Of a stretch of DNA of 64,000 bases, positions 8,319 to 15,957 are shown piece by piece (positions within the stretch are counted from its first letter, which is position 1; every line of letters starts with the position of its first letter). Both the position numbers and the translations under genes were made by a program. This DNA comes from Streptomyces sp. NRRL F-5126 (GTDB lineage Bacteria > Actinomycetota > Actinomycetes > Streptomycetales > Streptomycetaceae). The stretch lies in assembly GCF_000721265.1 (NCBI RefSeq), contig NZ_JOFZ01000016.1:1-64000 (forward strand). The letters run 5' to 3'. The notes under the pieces are model-generated. The model saw only the letters and a program-made list of their open reading frames with translations. It was not told where the DNA came from and did no database searches.

Positions 8319-10523
8319 TCAAGCCTCTGTGGGCTCTGGTACCAATTGTCCGCCCGTGAGCCCCCCGCTCGCGAGCCGTGTCGTCTCCTCCGCCAAGTCT
8401 CCTATGCGCCGGGCCTGTTCGCGTAGTGCTTCCACGTGCCGGAAGGCCTCGCCGTACCGTCGCTGCTCGGCGAGCGGCAGCAGCGGCACGCGCAGCCGTC
8501 CCGGGCTGAGGTGGAGTGTCGAGCTGCCGGTCGAGGCGCCTGCCAGGTTGGCCTCGGAGCTGAGGAAGCCGAGGAGGAACCAGGGGTCGAGCCGCGCCGG
8601 GTCCGGCCGGAACAGGTGGACGCCCGTGCCGAGAAGGACACCGGCCTCCGCCTCGCCCGCGACTCGGGCCACCGGGCCCGTGCCGCCGACCAGGTTGCGG
8701 ACCAGGACGTCGCCCACCGCGATCTCCGGCAGCCGCTCGGCCTGCGCGTCCCGCTCGCCCTTCGCTCCATGTGCCCCCTGCGCCTGGCCCCCCGGGGCAC
8801 GCCCCGTCGGCCCCGTCCCCCGGGCGATGTCGCCGCCCGTCAGGGCCGGCGGGCGTTCCCCGCTCCCGCCGGCTGCGCCCGTATCCGCGCCCTTCGTCTC
8901 GGCGACCGTCGTCCGCGACGAGCCCGGGGCCGAGCCCGGCGCCGCACGCAGGACCTTCAGCGCCCCGCCCCGTGCCAGGTCCGAGACGGTGGCCGTGCGC
9001 CAGGCGCGGGCCGAAGTCCCCGCGGCCTTCCACATCCCCGTGGAGGCCAGCTCGCCCACCGTCCGCACCGCCGCCGCAAGCCCCTCGCGGGCCGCCACCG
9101 CCTCCCGGGCCAGGTCCTGCGGCGCGATATCCGCCTGGGAGCCCCGCACCTGCCGCGCGGGTGTCACGTCGACCACCTCACCGAGCAGGTCGACCACGCT
9201 CGCCGCACGCGCCACACCGGCCTGCGGCTCGAACCCATCAGGGTCCTCGGCGTACGCCGTCCACGCGGAGACGATCTGCCGGCTCACCCGCGCCCAGTCC
9301 ACCGCCGCCCCGGCACGGCTCCCGCCGCGCGCCGGGGCCGTGGACTCGCCCGCGGTGTCGACGAAGAGGACCGACTGGTGTGCCGGCCGGTCGGGCTCCG
9401 GCCGCTGCAGCACCCACACCTGCAGGCCGATGTGGAGCGGGATCGCCGCACCCGGCGGCAGGGCCGCCACCGCCCGCAGCGCGCCGGTGCGGATCAGCTC
9501 GGAGCGTACGCGGCGCCCGGACGAGCGGGACGCCGTGGCCGGCGGGAGGAGCAGCACGGCGTGGCCGCCCGGTGCGAGGTGGGCCAGCGCGTGCTGGACC
9601 CAGGCCAGTTCGGACTCGGCGCGCGGCGGGAACCCGTACGCCCAGCGCGGGTCGTAGGCCAGCTCGTCGTGGCCCCAGTCCCGGTCCCCGTAGGGCGGGT
9701 TGGACAGTACGGCGTCGACGGTGAGGTCGGGGAATGCGTCGGCGCGCAGGCTGTCGCCCGTGCGCACGGTGACGTCCGTACCCTCCCCGGCTGTCAGCGT
9801 CAGCCCGACCGCTGACCGCCGTGCCTGTACGGGAAGGCTGTCCTGCCCGTACAGCTCGCGCGCGCCCCGCGCGGCGGCGGCCGACAGCAAGGTGCCGCTG
9901 CCGCAGGCGGGATCGAGAACCCGAAGCGGAGAGCCTGGGATCAGGCGGGCCAGCAGGTCGGCCAGTGGGGCCGGGGTCCGGTAGGCGCCGCTGGCGGCGC
10001 TGTCCTCCAACTCCCGCTCCGCCAGCACGCCCAGCGCCGTCTGCGCGCCCTCGTCGCGGACACAGAGCAGTAGCGCGCGCAGGACGGTGGTGTCGGCGGC
10101 GGTGAAGCGGACCGGTTCCGTGTCCGGCACCACGTCCGCGACCTCGGCAGACGCGTCGTTCGCCCGCTTCACCAGATCGGCGTCGGGCAACGTGTGCAGA
10201 CCGGTGAGGTCGTCGGCGGGGCGGCGGGCCGCGGCCAGGACCATCAGGAGCAGGTCGGACGCCCCGGCGCCGGCACGTTCGCGCAGGCGCAGGGTGGTGC
10301 GCAGCTCCGCGCTTGGCGTGGCAGCCGTGTGCTGTCCGCGTGAGGCGAGCCAGGCACGGACCTCTTCCAGGTCGTACAGCGGACTGCTGTCCGTGCCGCC
10401 CGAGGGCGCGGGGAAGTCGTCGTGCCGGCGGCGCCAGTTGCTGACGGTGGCGCGCGTGACGCCCGCGATGCGGGAGATCTCGGCGGCGGTCACCTGGGCG
10501 GGCGGTGTGGGGGGTTGCGGCAT
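8319..10523 (-). CDS. HTH - N6 DNA methylase - specificity-domain fusion protein
   Basis: The 734-residue protein joins three modules. Residues 1-65 form a small MerR/AlpA-like helix-turn-helix (AAEISRIAGVTRATVSNW). Residues about 140-470 form an N6-adenine methylase with DPACGSG (204-210) and NPPY (275-278). The C-terminal 200 residues resemble an HsdS-type recognition half, ending LLPLAEQRRYGEAF plus a helix, with a low-complexity Ala/Gly/Thr linker at about 560-610. No nuclease or helicase motif is present, so it looks like a self-contained methylase with its own specificity domain, not a PglX or Type IIG enzyme. It lies upstream of hsdM on the same strand (108-base gap). Whether it serves defence, epigenetic regulation or protection against the resident Type I system is unknown. 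Confidence 0.8.
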   Translation of the reverse strand: MPQPPTPPAQVTAAEISRIAGVTRATVSNWRRRHDDFPAPSGGTDSSPLYDLEEVRAWLASRGQHTAATPSAELRTTLRLRERAGAGASDLLLMVLAAARRPADDLTGLHTLPDADLVKRANDASAEVADVVPDTEPVRFTAADTTVLRALLLCVRDEGAQTALGVLAERELEDSAASGAYRTPAPLADLLARLIPGSPLRVLDPACGSGTLLSAAAARGARELYGQDSLPVQARRSAVGLTLTAGEGTDVTVRTGDSLRADAFPDLTVDAVLSNPPYGDRDWGHDELAYDPRWAYGFPPRAESELAWVQHALAHLAPGGHAVLLLPPATASRSSGRRVRSELIRTGALRAVAALPPGAAIPLHIGLQVWVLQRPEPDRPAHQSVLFVDTAGESTAPARGGSRAGAAVDWARVSRQIVSAWTAYAEDPDGFEPQAGVARAASVVDLLGEVVDVTPARQVRGSQADIAPQDLAREAVAAREGLAAAVRTVGELASTGMWKAAGTSARAWRTATVSDLARGGALKVLRAAPGSAPGSSRTTVAETKGADTGAAGGSGERPPALTGGDIARGTGPTGRAPGGQAQGAHGAKGERDAQAERLPEIAVGDVLVRNLVGGTGPVARVAGEAEAGVLLGTGVHLFRPDPARLDPWFLLGFLSSEANLAGASTGSSTLHLSPGRLRVPLLPLAEQRRYGEAFRHVEALREQARRIGDLAEETTRLASGGLTGGQLVPEPTEA

Positions 10524-10652
10524 GGATCAGGTCCTGGCTCGGTGGTCGACGTGGTCACACTCTACAGCGTGATTCAACATCAAAATAGTGATGGACGATG
10601 CTTTCACGTCATGTTCGTGCGGCGCATCGTCCGCGGGCGACGCCCGCCGGGG

Positions 10653-12107
10653 TCAGTTCATGCGTTCGGTGACGCCCTCGCCCGCGAAGTCCTCGAAATC
10701 CATGTTGCCGAGGCCCAGGTTCACGCTGAGCTCGACGGCCGCGTCGGGCGCGATGCGGAACGACATGATCGGCTCGTCGGCGTCTTCGGGGCCCGCGGCC
10801 CCGTACTCCGCGGCCTCGTCGTACGTCTCGGTCCGCACGGCGAGCAGCGGGTGCCGCGCCTCCCGCATGGTCGGGCCGTCGGCCACGAAGATCACGCCCG
10901 GGATGTCGAGCGGCGCGGGCGCGGCCGCGCGGAGGTCTTGCAGCAGTGTCTCGACCGGGGCGCCCTCGTACCCGCGGTCCTCGATGATCCATGGCTCGAC
11001 CTCGTCGTCCTCCTCGATCGGCTCGCGCAGGCCCGTGATCACTCGGGCCCAGGCGCCGTCGTCGCCGAAGTCGGTGCGGACGACGAACGGGTACATGCCG
11101 TCGTGGCCGTGGACCACCATGCCCGCCCCGGCAGTGCCGGAAAGGGCGGTACGGCGTCCGGGCGGCGCCGTGCGCGTCCCCCGGTACACGACCGGGGGAC
11201 CACCGGCGTGCCCCCGGTGGCCGACGAAGCGGGCGCCCGCGGCGGCCAGGAAGCGGACGGACGAGAGTTGGAGGTGCGGTGAGCCGCTGCTGCGGGTGAT
11301 GTCGAGCCGGTAGTGGTCGTACGCCCCTGGCGCGGCGATCCGGAACTCCTTCGACTGGTGCCGCTCGGTGAACGACACGCCGGATCGGGAGTCGAGGACA
11401 CTCCAGGAGCCGCCGTCCGCCGAGCCGTTCAGGGTCCACGCCGAGGGGTCGCGGTCGGCGGCGTCGTTCGCGGAGGTGAGGAGGTAGCGCTCCACGGCGA
11501 CCGGCTCGGTGAGACGGAAATCGATCGTGACGCGGTCGTGAGGCGCGAACCACTTGCTCCTCGACGGGTCGATCAGGTTCCCCGCGACCTCGCCCGCGCG
11601 CACGTGCTGGGCAGTGGCCAGAACCTCACCGACCAGATGCGTGACGTCGGGTGTACCGGACGCGGTGGCGGAACACAGCGCGAGGGAGCGCGAGTCGCCC
11701 GAGGCGTCCGACCACTCGGCGGAGCACAGCGGCGCCGTGCCCCCGTCGTCGATCCACAGGTGCAGCGTGCCCTGCCCGCCCTCCTCGACATCGAAGGCGT
11801 ACGCGCGGGGCCCGGCGGCGTCCCCGTAGGCAGAGCAGGGTCCACTGTCCGCGAGTTCGCCCCGCAGTTCCGTCACACCGCCGTCAGCCGCCCGGCGGTG
11901 CCCGACGCACTGCGCCATCCCGGGGGCGAAGGCCATGGCGTAGCGCGTGCCGTCCGCCGTGGCCCAGGACAGCCGCGCAAGGGGCCGGGCACCGGCTTCG
12001 CCCACGTGCACCGTCAGTGGCGGGGCAGGTGCCCACTCGCCGTGGCCGGGCGCCGAGCGCCGCAACTCGAATCTGAACACGTCGCTCTCGTCCGGCAGTG
12101 GTGGCAC
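10653..12107 (-). CDS. Discoidin (F5/8 type C)-like domain protein of unknown function
   Basis: The 484-residue product has a region at about 185-300 with the F5/8 type C pattern: AWTLNGSADGGSWSVLDSR, then a KEFRI...YDHYRLDI...LQLSSVRF run. That fold usually binds carbohydrate. The N-terminal third (beta-rich, several Trp and Cys) and the acidic C-terminal third (ends EDFAGEGVTERMN) match nothing I recognise. No signal peptide or membrane segment is visible, so it appears cytoplasmic, which is unusual for a discoidin protein. I chose GTG 12107 because a strong GAGGAGG lies just upstream. It is divergent from the secreted beta-helix gene, which may point to a shared carbohydrate theme. Confidence 0.65.
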   Translation of the reverse strand: MPPLPDESDVFRFELRRSAPGHGEWAPAPPLTVHVGEAGARPLARLSWATADGTRYAMAFAPGMAQCVGHRRAADGGVTELRGELADSGPCSAYGDAAGPRAYAFDVEEGGQGTLHLWIDDGGTAPLCSAEWSDASGDSRSLALCSATASGTPDVTHLVGEVLATAQHVRAGEVAGNLIDPSRSKWFAPHDRVTIDFRLTEPVAVERYLLTSANDAADRDPSAWTLNGSADGGSWSVLDSRSGVSFTERHQSKEFRIAAPGAYDHYRLDITRSSGSPHLQLSSVRFLAAAGARFVGHRGHAGGPPVVYRGTRTAPPGRRTALSGTAGAGMVVHGHDGMYPFVVRTDFGDDGAWARVITGLREPIEEDDEVEPWIIEDRGYEGAPVETLLQDLRAAAPAPLDIPGVIFVADGPTMREARHPLLAVRTETYDEAAEYGAAGPEDADEPIMSFRIAPDAAVELSVNLGLGNMDFEDFAGEGVTERMN

Positions 12108-12371
12108 GGCTCCTCCTCGGTGGCCGGAGCGCCGGGCGCACACGCTCCGGCGGCAGGCGGGGTGGCGGGATGGGTGGCCCTGCCCGGGTCCACGCTACTC
12201 AGAGTCCCAACGCCGTGGGCCGCGGCCTCTGTCGAGGCCGGTGCGCAGGCATCCGCCGGTGCCATGTGCGGTTGCGTGGGGACATGCGGGCCGACCGCCG
12301 CGGGCGGCGGGGGCCGGGGGAAGGCAAGTGGAGCGAGCGAGGTTCCTGGGGACGCGTGCGGTGCAGACTTA

Positions 12372-12400
12372 TTGACGGTGTGTACCTGCGGTGATTCACT
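12372..12400 (+). promoter_or_regulatory. Candidate promoter for the beta-helix protein gene
   Basis: TTGACG at 12372-12377 is a near-consensus -35 box. A 17-base spacer leads to TTCACT (12395-12400) as a weak -10 box. The LacI-type palindrome at 12409 would then lie over the transcription start, a typical repressor position. Confidence 0.5.
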
Positions 12401-12408
12401 CCGGTACT

Positions 12409-12420
12409 GAGAGCGCTCTC
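12409..12420. promoter_or_regulatory. LacI-family operator-like palindrome GAGAGCGCTCTC
   Basis: This perfect 12-bp palindrome matches the GAGCGCTC core of operators bound by LacI-family sugar repressors in streptomycetes, such as the CebR-type box. It is placed just downstream of the candidate promoter of the secreted beta-helix gene. The matching repressor is probably encoded elsewhere, since the only LacI gene in the window has AACGTT-type sites beside it. Confidence 0.65.
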
Positions 12421-12474
12421 TCGCTGCTGCGAACCAGCCGCGACCCGTTCAGTTCACCACCTCCAGGGAGAGCC

Positions 12475-14313
12475 GTGTCCGTGAACTCCTCTCGTCGTGC
12501 CATGCTCCGCGGGGCGGCGGTCGCCGCCGTTGCCGTGCCGCTGGCCGGTGCCACCGCCGGATCCGCCTTCGCGTCGTCCCCCGTCTCCGCCGGCCGCTCG
12601 CGCGGCCACGGCGGCGGCGGGGCCGGTTGCCATGGGCGGACCGACCTGGGGCAGAACGTCCTGGTCTTCGACCCGTCGATGGGCGACGCGGCGATCCAGA
12701 AGCAGATCGACGCCGTGTTCGCCGTCCAGGCGTCCAACCAGTTCGGCACCGAGCGGTACGCCCTGGCGTTCAAGCCGGGCACGTACAACGTCGAGGTCAA
12801 CGTCGGCTTCTACACCCACGTGCTCGGGCTCGGCGACAGCCCCGAGGACGTCGTGATCAACGGCCATGTGACCGTCGACGCCCAGTGGTTCGACGGCAAC
12901 GGCACCCAGGACTTCTGGCGGGCCGCCGAGAACCTGACCATCGTGCCGCCCGACGGGCTCGACCGCTGGGCCGTCGCCCAGGCCGGGCCGCTGCGGCGCG
13001 TGCACGTCAAGGGCGACATGATCCTCATGCCGAGCCCGCCCGGCAACGGCTGGTCCAGCGGCGGCTTCCTCGCCGACAGCGTGGTGGACGGCCAGATCGA
13101 CTCCGGCTCCCAGCAGCAGTGGCTGTCGCGCAACGACACCATCGGCAGCTGGAAGGGCTCCAACTGGAACATGGTCTTCGTCGGCGTCCAGGGCGCGCCC
13201 GCCACGTCCTTCCCGACCCCTCCCTACACGAGCGTGGACCGTACCCCGGTGGTCCGCGAGAAGCCGTTCCTGACCATGGACCGCCATGGCGGCTACCACG
13301 TGTTCGTGCCCGCGCTGCGGCGCGAGACGACCGGGACCTCCTGGCATCGCAGACGGGCCGCGGGCCGCAGCGTCCCGCTGACCGAGTTCCACGTCGCGCA
13401 CCCGGGTGACTCCGCCGAGAGCATCAACCGCGCGCTCGCCTGGGGCAAGCACCTGCTGATCACCCCGGGCATCTACCCGCTCTCCGCGCCGCTGCGGGTC
13501 TCGCGGCCCGGCACCGTCGTCCTCGGCCTCGGGCTCGCGACCCTCCAGGCCACCCACGGCAACTCGCTCATCGAGGTCGCCGACGTCGACGACGTGTCCG
13601 TGGCAGGCGTGATCCTCGAACCCGCCACGCCCCACTCGCCCGTCCTGCTGCGCGTCGGCCGCGGCCGCAGCCGCAGGAGCCACGCGCACCGGCCCACCGC
13701 GCTCTTCGACGTCTTCCCGCGCATCGGCGGCGCCGTCGCCGGCGGGACGGACGTCTCCCTCCAGATCGACAGCAACGACGTGATCGTCGACCACGTCTGG
13801 GTCTGGCGCGCCGACCACGGGCTCGACGGCACGGTCGGCTGGTCGGTCAACCCCGCGGGCGTCGGCTTCCTCGTCGGCGGTGACCGTGTCACCACGTACG
13901 GCCTGTTCGTGGAGCACCACCAGAACTACGAGGTGCTCTGGAACGGCGACCACGGCCGCACCTACTTCTTCCAGAACGAGCACCCGTACGACGTGCCGAC
14001 GCAGTCCGCGTGGAGGCACGGCAGTACGAACGGGTTCGCCGCCTACAAGGTCGGCGACCACGTCAGGGAGCACCACGCGTGGGGCCTGGGCAGCTACGCC
14101 TTCTTCAACCTCAACGCGAACATCTACACCGACCGCGCCTACGAGGTCCCCGACACCCCGGGCGTCGTGTTCACCTCGCTGATGACCGTCTGCCTCAACG
14201 ACGCCGGCGGTGGCGGCATCCTGCACTGCATCAACAATGCCGGTGACCCCGTCGAGAACGGCTTCGGTACGTACAACATGAAGGCGTACTCGAACGGGGT
14301 CGCCACTGTCTGA
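12475..14313 (+). CDS. Tat-exported right-handed beta-helix protein, probable carbohydrate-active protein
   Basis: The 612-residue product begins with a twin-arginine signal (SSRRAMLRGAAVAAVAVPLAG, cleavage near AFA-SS), so it is exported folded. The mature part is rich in the short strand-turn repeats of parallel beta-helix proteins (for example FKPGTYNVEVNVGFYTHVLGLG, ITPGIYPLSAPLRVS, NDVIVDHVWVWRADHG). Related streptomycete proteins carry vague names, and I see no assigned catalytic site. Pectate-lyase-like folds usually act on polysaccharides, and the sugar-repressor palindrome at the promoter supports that. Start: GTG 12475, five bases after GGGAGA; GTG 12481 is an alternative. A hairpin terminator follows at 14333. 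Confidence 0.75.
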   Translation: MSVNSSRRAMLRGAAVAAVAVPLAGATAGSAFASSPVSAGRSRGHGGGGAGCHGRTDLGQNVLVFDPSMGDAAIQKQIDAVFAVQASNQFGTERYALAFKPGTYNVEVNVGFYTHVLGLGDSPEDVVINGHVTVDAQWFDGNGTQDFWRAAENLTIVPPDGLDRWAVAQAGPLRRVHVKGDMILMPSPPGNGWSSGGFLADSVVDGQIDSGSQQQWLSRNDTIGSWKGSNWNMVFVGVQGAPATSFPTPPYTSVDRTPVVREKPFLTMDRHGGYHVFVPALRRETTGTSWHRRRAAGRSVPLTEFHVAHPGDSAESINRALAWGKHLLITPGIYPLSAPLRVSRPGTVVLGLGLATLQATHGNSLIEVADVDDVSVAGVILEPATPHSPVLLRVGRGRSRRSHAHRPTALFDVFPRIGGAVAGGTDVSLQIDSNDVIVDHVWVWRADHGLDGTVGWSVNPAGVGFLVGGDRVTTYGLFVEHHQNYEVLWNGDHGRTYFFQNEHPYDVPTQSAWRHGSTNGFAAYKVGDHVREHHAWGLGSYAFFNLNANIYTDRAYEVPDTPGVVFTSLMTVCLNDAGGGGILHCINNAGDPVENGFGTYNMKAYSNGVATV

Positions 14314-14332
14314 CGCGGGGCTGAGTACGCCC

Positions 14333-14370
14333 CGGCCCGGTGCGTGGTCGGCAGACCGTGCACCGGGCCG
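14333..14370. terminator. Bidirectional terminator hairpin
   Basis: Positions 14333-14343 (CGGCCCGGTGC) and 14360-14370 are exact reverse complements. The 16-base loop contains its own 4-bp hairpin (GGTC/GACC). It lies between the convergent beta-helix and sigma-factor genes. Confidence 0.75.
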
Positions 14371-14401
14371 AGCAGCCGGTAAGGAGGGGGAACGCCGAGG
14401 C

Positions 14402-15247
14402 TCAGTCCTCCGTGAGCAGGCCCGAGCGGAGCGACTTGAGCGTGCGGCCCAGCAGGCGCGACACGTGCATCTGGGAGATGCCGAGCGCCTCGCCGATCTC
14501 GGACTGCGTCCACTCCCTGCCGAAGCGCATCTCGAGGATCGTACGGTCGCGGCCGTCCAGCTCGGCGAGCAGCGGCGCGAGGGAGGCGAGGTCCTCCACC
14601 AGCTCCATGCCCGGGTCGCAGGCACCGAAGGAGTCGGCGAGCGTGGCGGACTTGCGCGCCGAGCCCTCGCCGCTGTCGTACGGCATGTCCAGCGAGTCCG
14701 TGCTGTAGCCGTTGGCGGCGATCAGGCCGTCGACGACCTCTTCCTCGGGGCGCCCGAGCTCCGCCGCGAGCTCGGCCACCGTCGGCTCCCGGTCGAGGCT
14801 CAGGGAGAGGCGGTCCCTGGCCTTGGCCAGCTCGACGCGCATCTCCTGGAGGCGGCGCGGCACGTGCACGGCCCAGGTGCTGTCACGGAAGAACCGCTTG
14901 ATCTCCCCGACGATGTACGGCACGGCGAACGTGGCGAACTCGTTCTCCCGGCTCAGATCGAACCGGTCGATGGCCTTGATCAGGCCGATCATCCCGACCT
15001 GGATCATGTCCTCGACCTGGTCGCGCCTGTTGAACCTGCGCGCGGCGAAGTGGACCAGGGACATGTTCATCTCGATGAGGGTGTTGCGTGCGTACGCGTA
15101 TTCGTGGGAGCCCTCTTCGAGTTCCTGGAGCCGGTCGAAGAACAGCTTCGACATCGCACGTGCGTCGACGGGCGAGACTGCCTCAGGGTCCTCGATCCGG
15201 GGCAGCTCGCCGACACGTGCCGCGGGGCCGACGGTGGTGGAGACCAT
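14402..15247 (-). CDS. RNA polymerase sigma factor, SigF/SigB stress-sporulation type
   Basis: The 281-residue protein has all regions of a group 3 sigma factor: region 2 (MIQVGMIGLIKAIDRFD, then EFATFAVPYIVGEIKRFFRD), region 3 (VPRRLQEMRVELAKARDRLS) and region 4 with its HTH (WTQSEIGEALGISQMHVSRLL). The SigF/SigB branch directs stress and sporulation genes and is normally held by an RsbW-type anti-sigma factor. No such partner is adjacent, though two RsbW-like ATPases lie at the two ends of the window. The start is ATG 15247 with GAAGGGA about ten bases upstream; the reading frame continues far upstream only by chance. A 5' hairpin lies in its leader. Confidence 0.93.
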   Translation of the reverse strand: MVSTTVGPAARVGELPRIEDPEAVSPVDARAMSKLFFDRLQELEEGSHEYAYARNTLIEMNMSLVHFAARRFNRRDQVEDMIQVGMIGLIKAIDRFDLSRENEFATFAVPYIVGEIKRFFRDSTWAVHVPRRLQEMRVELAKARDRLSLSLDREPTVAELAAELGRPEEEVVDGLIAANGYSTDSLDMPYDSGEGSARKSATLADSFGACDPGMELVEDLASLAPLLAELDGRDRTILEMRFGREWTQSEIGEALGISQMHVSRLLGRTLKSLRSGLLTED

Positions 15248-15271
15248 GAGCGTTCCCTTCAAGAACGGGGT

Positions 15272-15293
15272 GGGGCAGACCGTCTTCTGCCCC
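15272..15293 (-). promoter_or_regulatory. Hairpin in the sigma-factor leader
   Basis: GGGGCAGA (15272-15279) and TCTGCCCC (15286-15293) form an 8-bp stem with a six-base loop, about 25 bases before the sigma-factor start. It could be an operator or an mRNA structure affecting translation. Confidence 0.45.
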
Positions 15294-15362
15294 GGATCCC
15301 CATGACAATACTTTCCGCAGGGAAATCTTTTCGGGCCGCCCCGAACCAGGTGCGGGACACGG

Positions 15363-15399
15363 CTCTGCCGCCGCGCGCGGGGAGCGCTCGGCGGCAGAG
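15363..15399 (-). terminator. Terminator hairpin after the SH3 protein gene
   Basis: CTCTGCCGCCG at 15363-15373 is matched exactly by its reverse complement at 15389-15399, with a 15-base loop. It lies 30 bases past the stop of the SH3 gene and before the sigma-factor leader, so it should separate the two same-strand genes. Confidence 0.65.
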
Positions 15400-15428
15400 G
15401 ACGTGTCACGCGGTGCTGCTTGAGCCGA

Positions 15429-15821
15429 TCAGCACCACGGGACGTGCGACAGGTTCTGGATGTAGCGCGCCGCGGAGTAGCCGCGGTGGTTCTCCAGCTT
15501 GTACCAGAGGTTGTTGCCGTCCACGTTCTGTCCGCGCTTCTTGCAGCGCAGTTCGACGATCGAACCGGGGCGCAGGCTGCCCAGGTAGCTGGAGTTCGTC
15601 GTGGCCCGCGCGCGGATCGACAGGGGCAGCCGCGCGACGACCCTGCCGCGCGGGTGCTGCCAGGCCGCGTTCTGTGCGGTCTGCGCATGGGTCGGGGTCG
15701 CCTGCCCGTCGGGGACGGGGGAGGCCGCGTTCGCGGGTGCGGCGGCCAGGGAGGCCGCGCCCGCGATCAGAATCCCGGCAAGGGCGGTGGCTGCCCGGCG
15801 CCCAACACGCGATGCGTGCAT
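15429..15821 (-). CDS. Small secreted SH3-like domain protein
   Basis: The 130-residue product starts with a clear Sec signal peptide (R-rich start, then ALAGILIAGAASLAAAP, cleavage near ANA-AS). The mature domain follows the bacterial SH3 pattern: LSIRARATTNSSYLGSLRPGS, then LRC, then NNLWYKLENHRGYSAARYI. It has two cysteines (C93 and the C-terminal C130) that could pair outside the cell. Such proteins often bind cell-wall peptides. ATG 15821 has AAGGAC upstream. A relatively AT-rich stretch at about 15850-15945 probably holds its promoter. Confidence 0.85.
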   Translation of the reverse strand: MHASRVGRRAATALAGILIAGAASLAAAPANAASPVPDGQATPTHAQTAQNAAWQHPRGRVVARLPLSIRARATTNSSYLGSLRPGSIVELRCKKRGQNVDGNNLWYKLENHRGYSAARYIQNLSHVPWC

Positions 15822-15957
15822 GGAGTCCTTCTTTCGCTGGAGTTGCTGTGCCCTTCTTTAATGGCACGGCGCGAGCCCGAAGAGACCGAAAGAAACAGCT
15901 TTATCACTCTTAAGGGCGTATAAAAGTGTGCGTAAAGTCGGATCTTGGTCTATTCCC

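Larger units (their letters stand above)
12108..12474. other. Intergenic promoter region without a gene
   Basis: This 367-base stretch separates the divergent discoidin-like and beta-helix genes. No ORF in it has streptomycete-like codon use combined with a ribosome site. It holds a candidate plus-strand promoter and a LacI-type palindrome (both listed separately), and the strong ribosome site of the minus-strand gene at its left edge. Confidence 0.7.

Noticed and set aside
8319..10523. PglX or BREX-type methylase for the HTH-methylase fusion
   Set aside because: PglX is about 1200 residues and comes with PglW, PglY and PglZ genes. None is present, and the C-terminus is HsdS-like.
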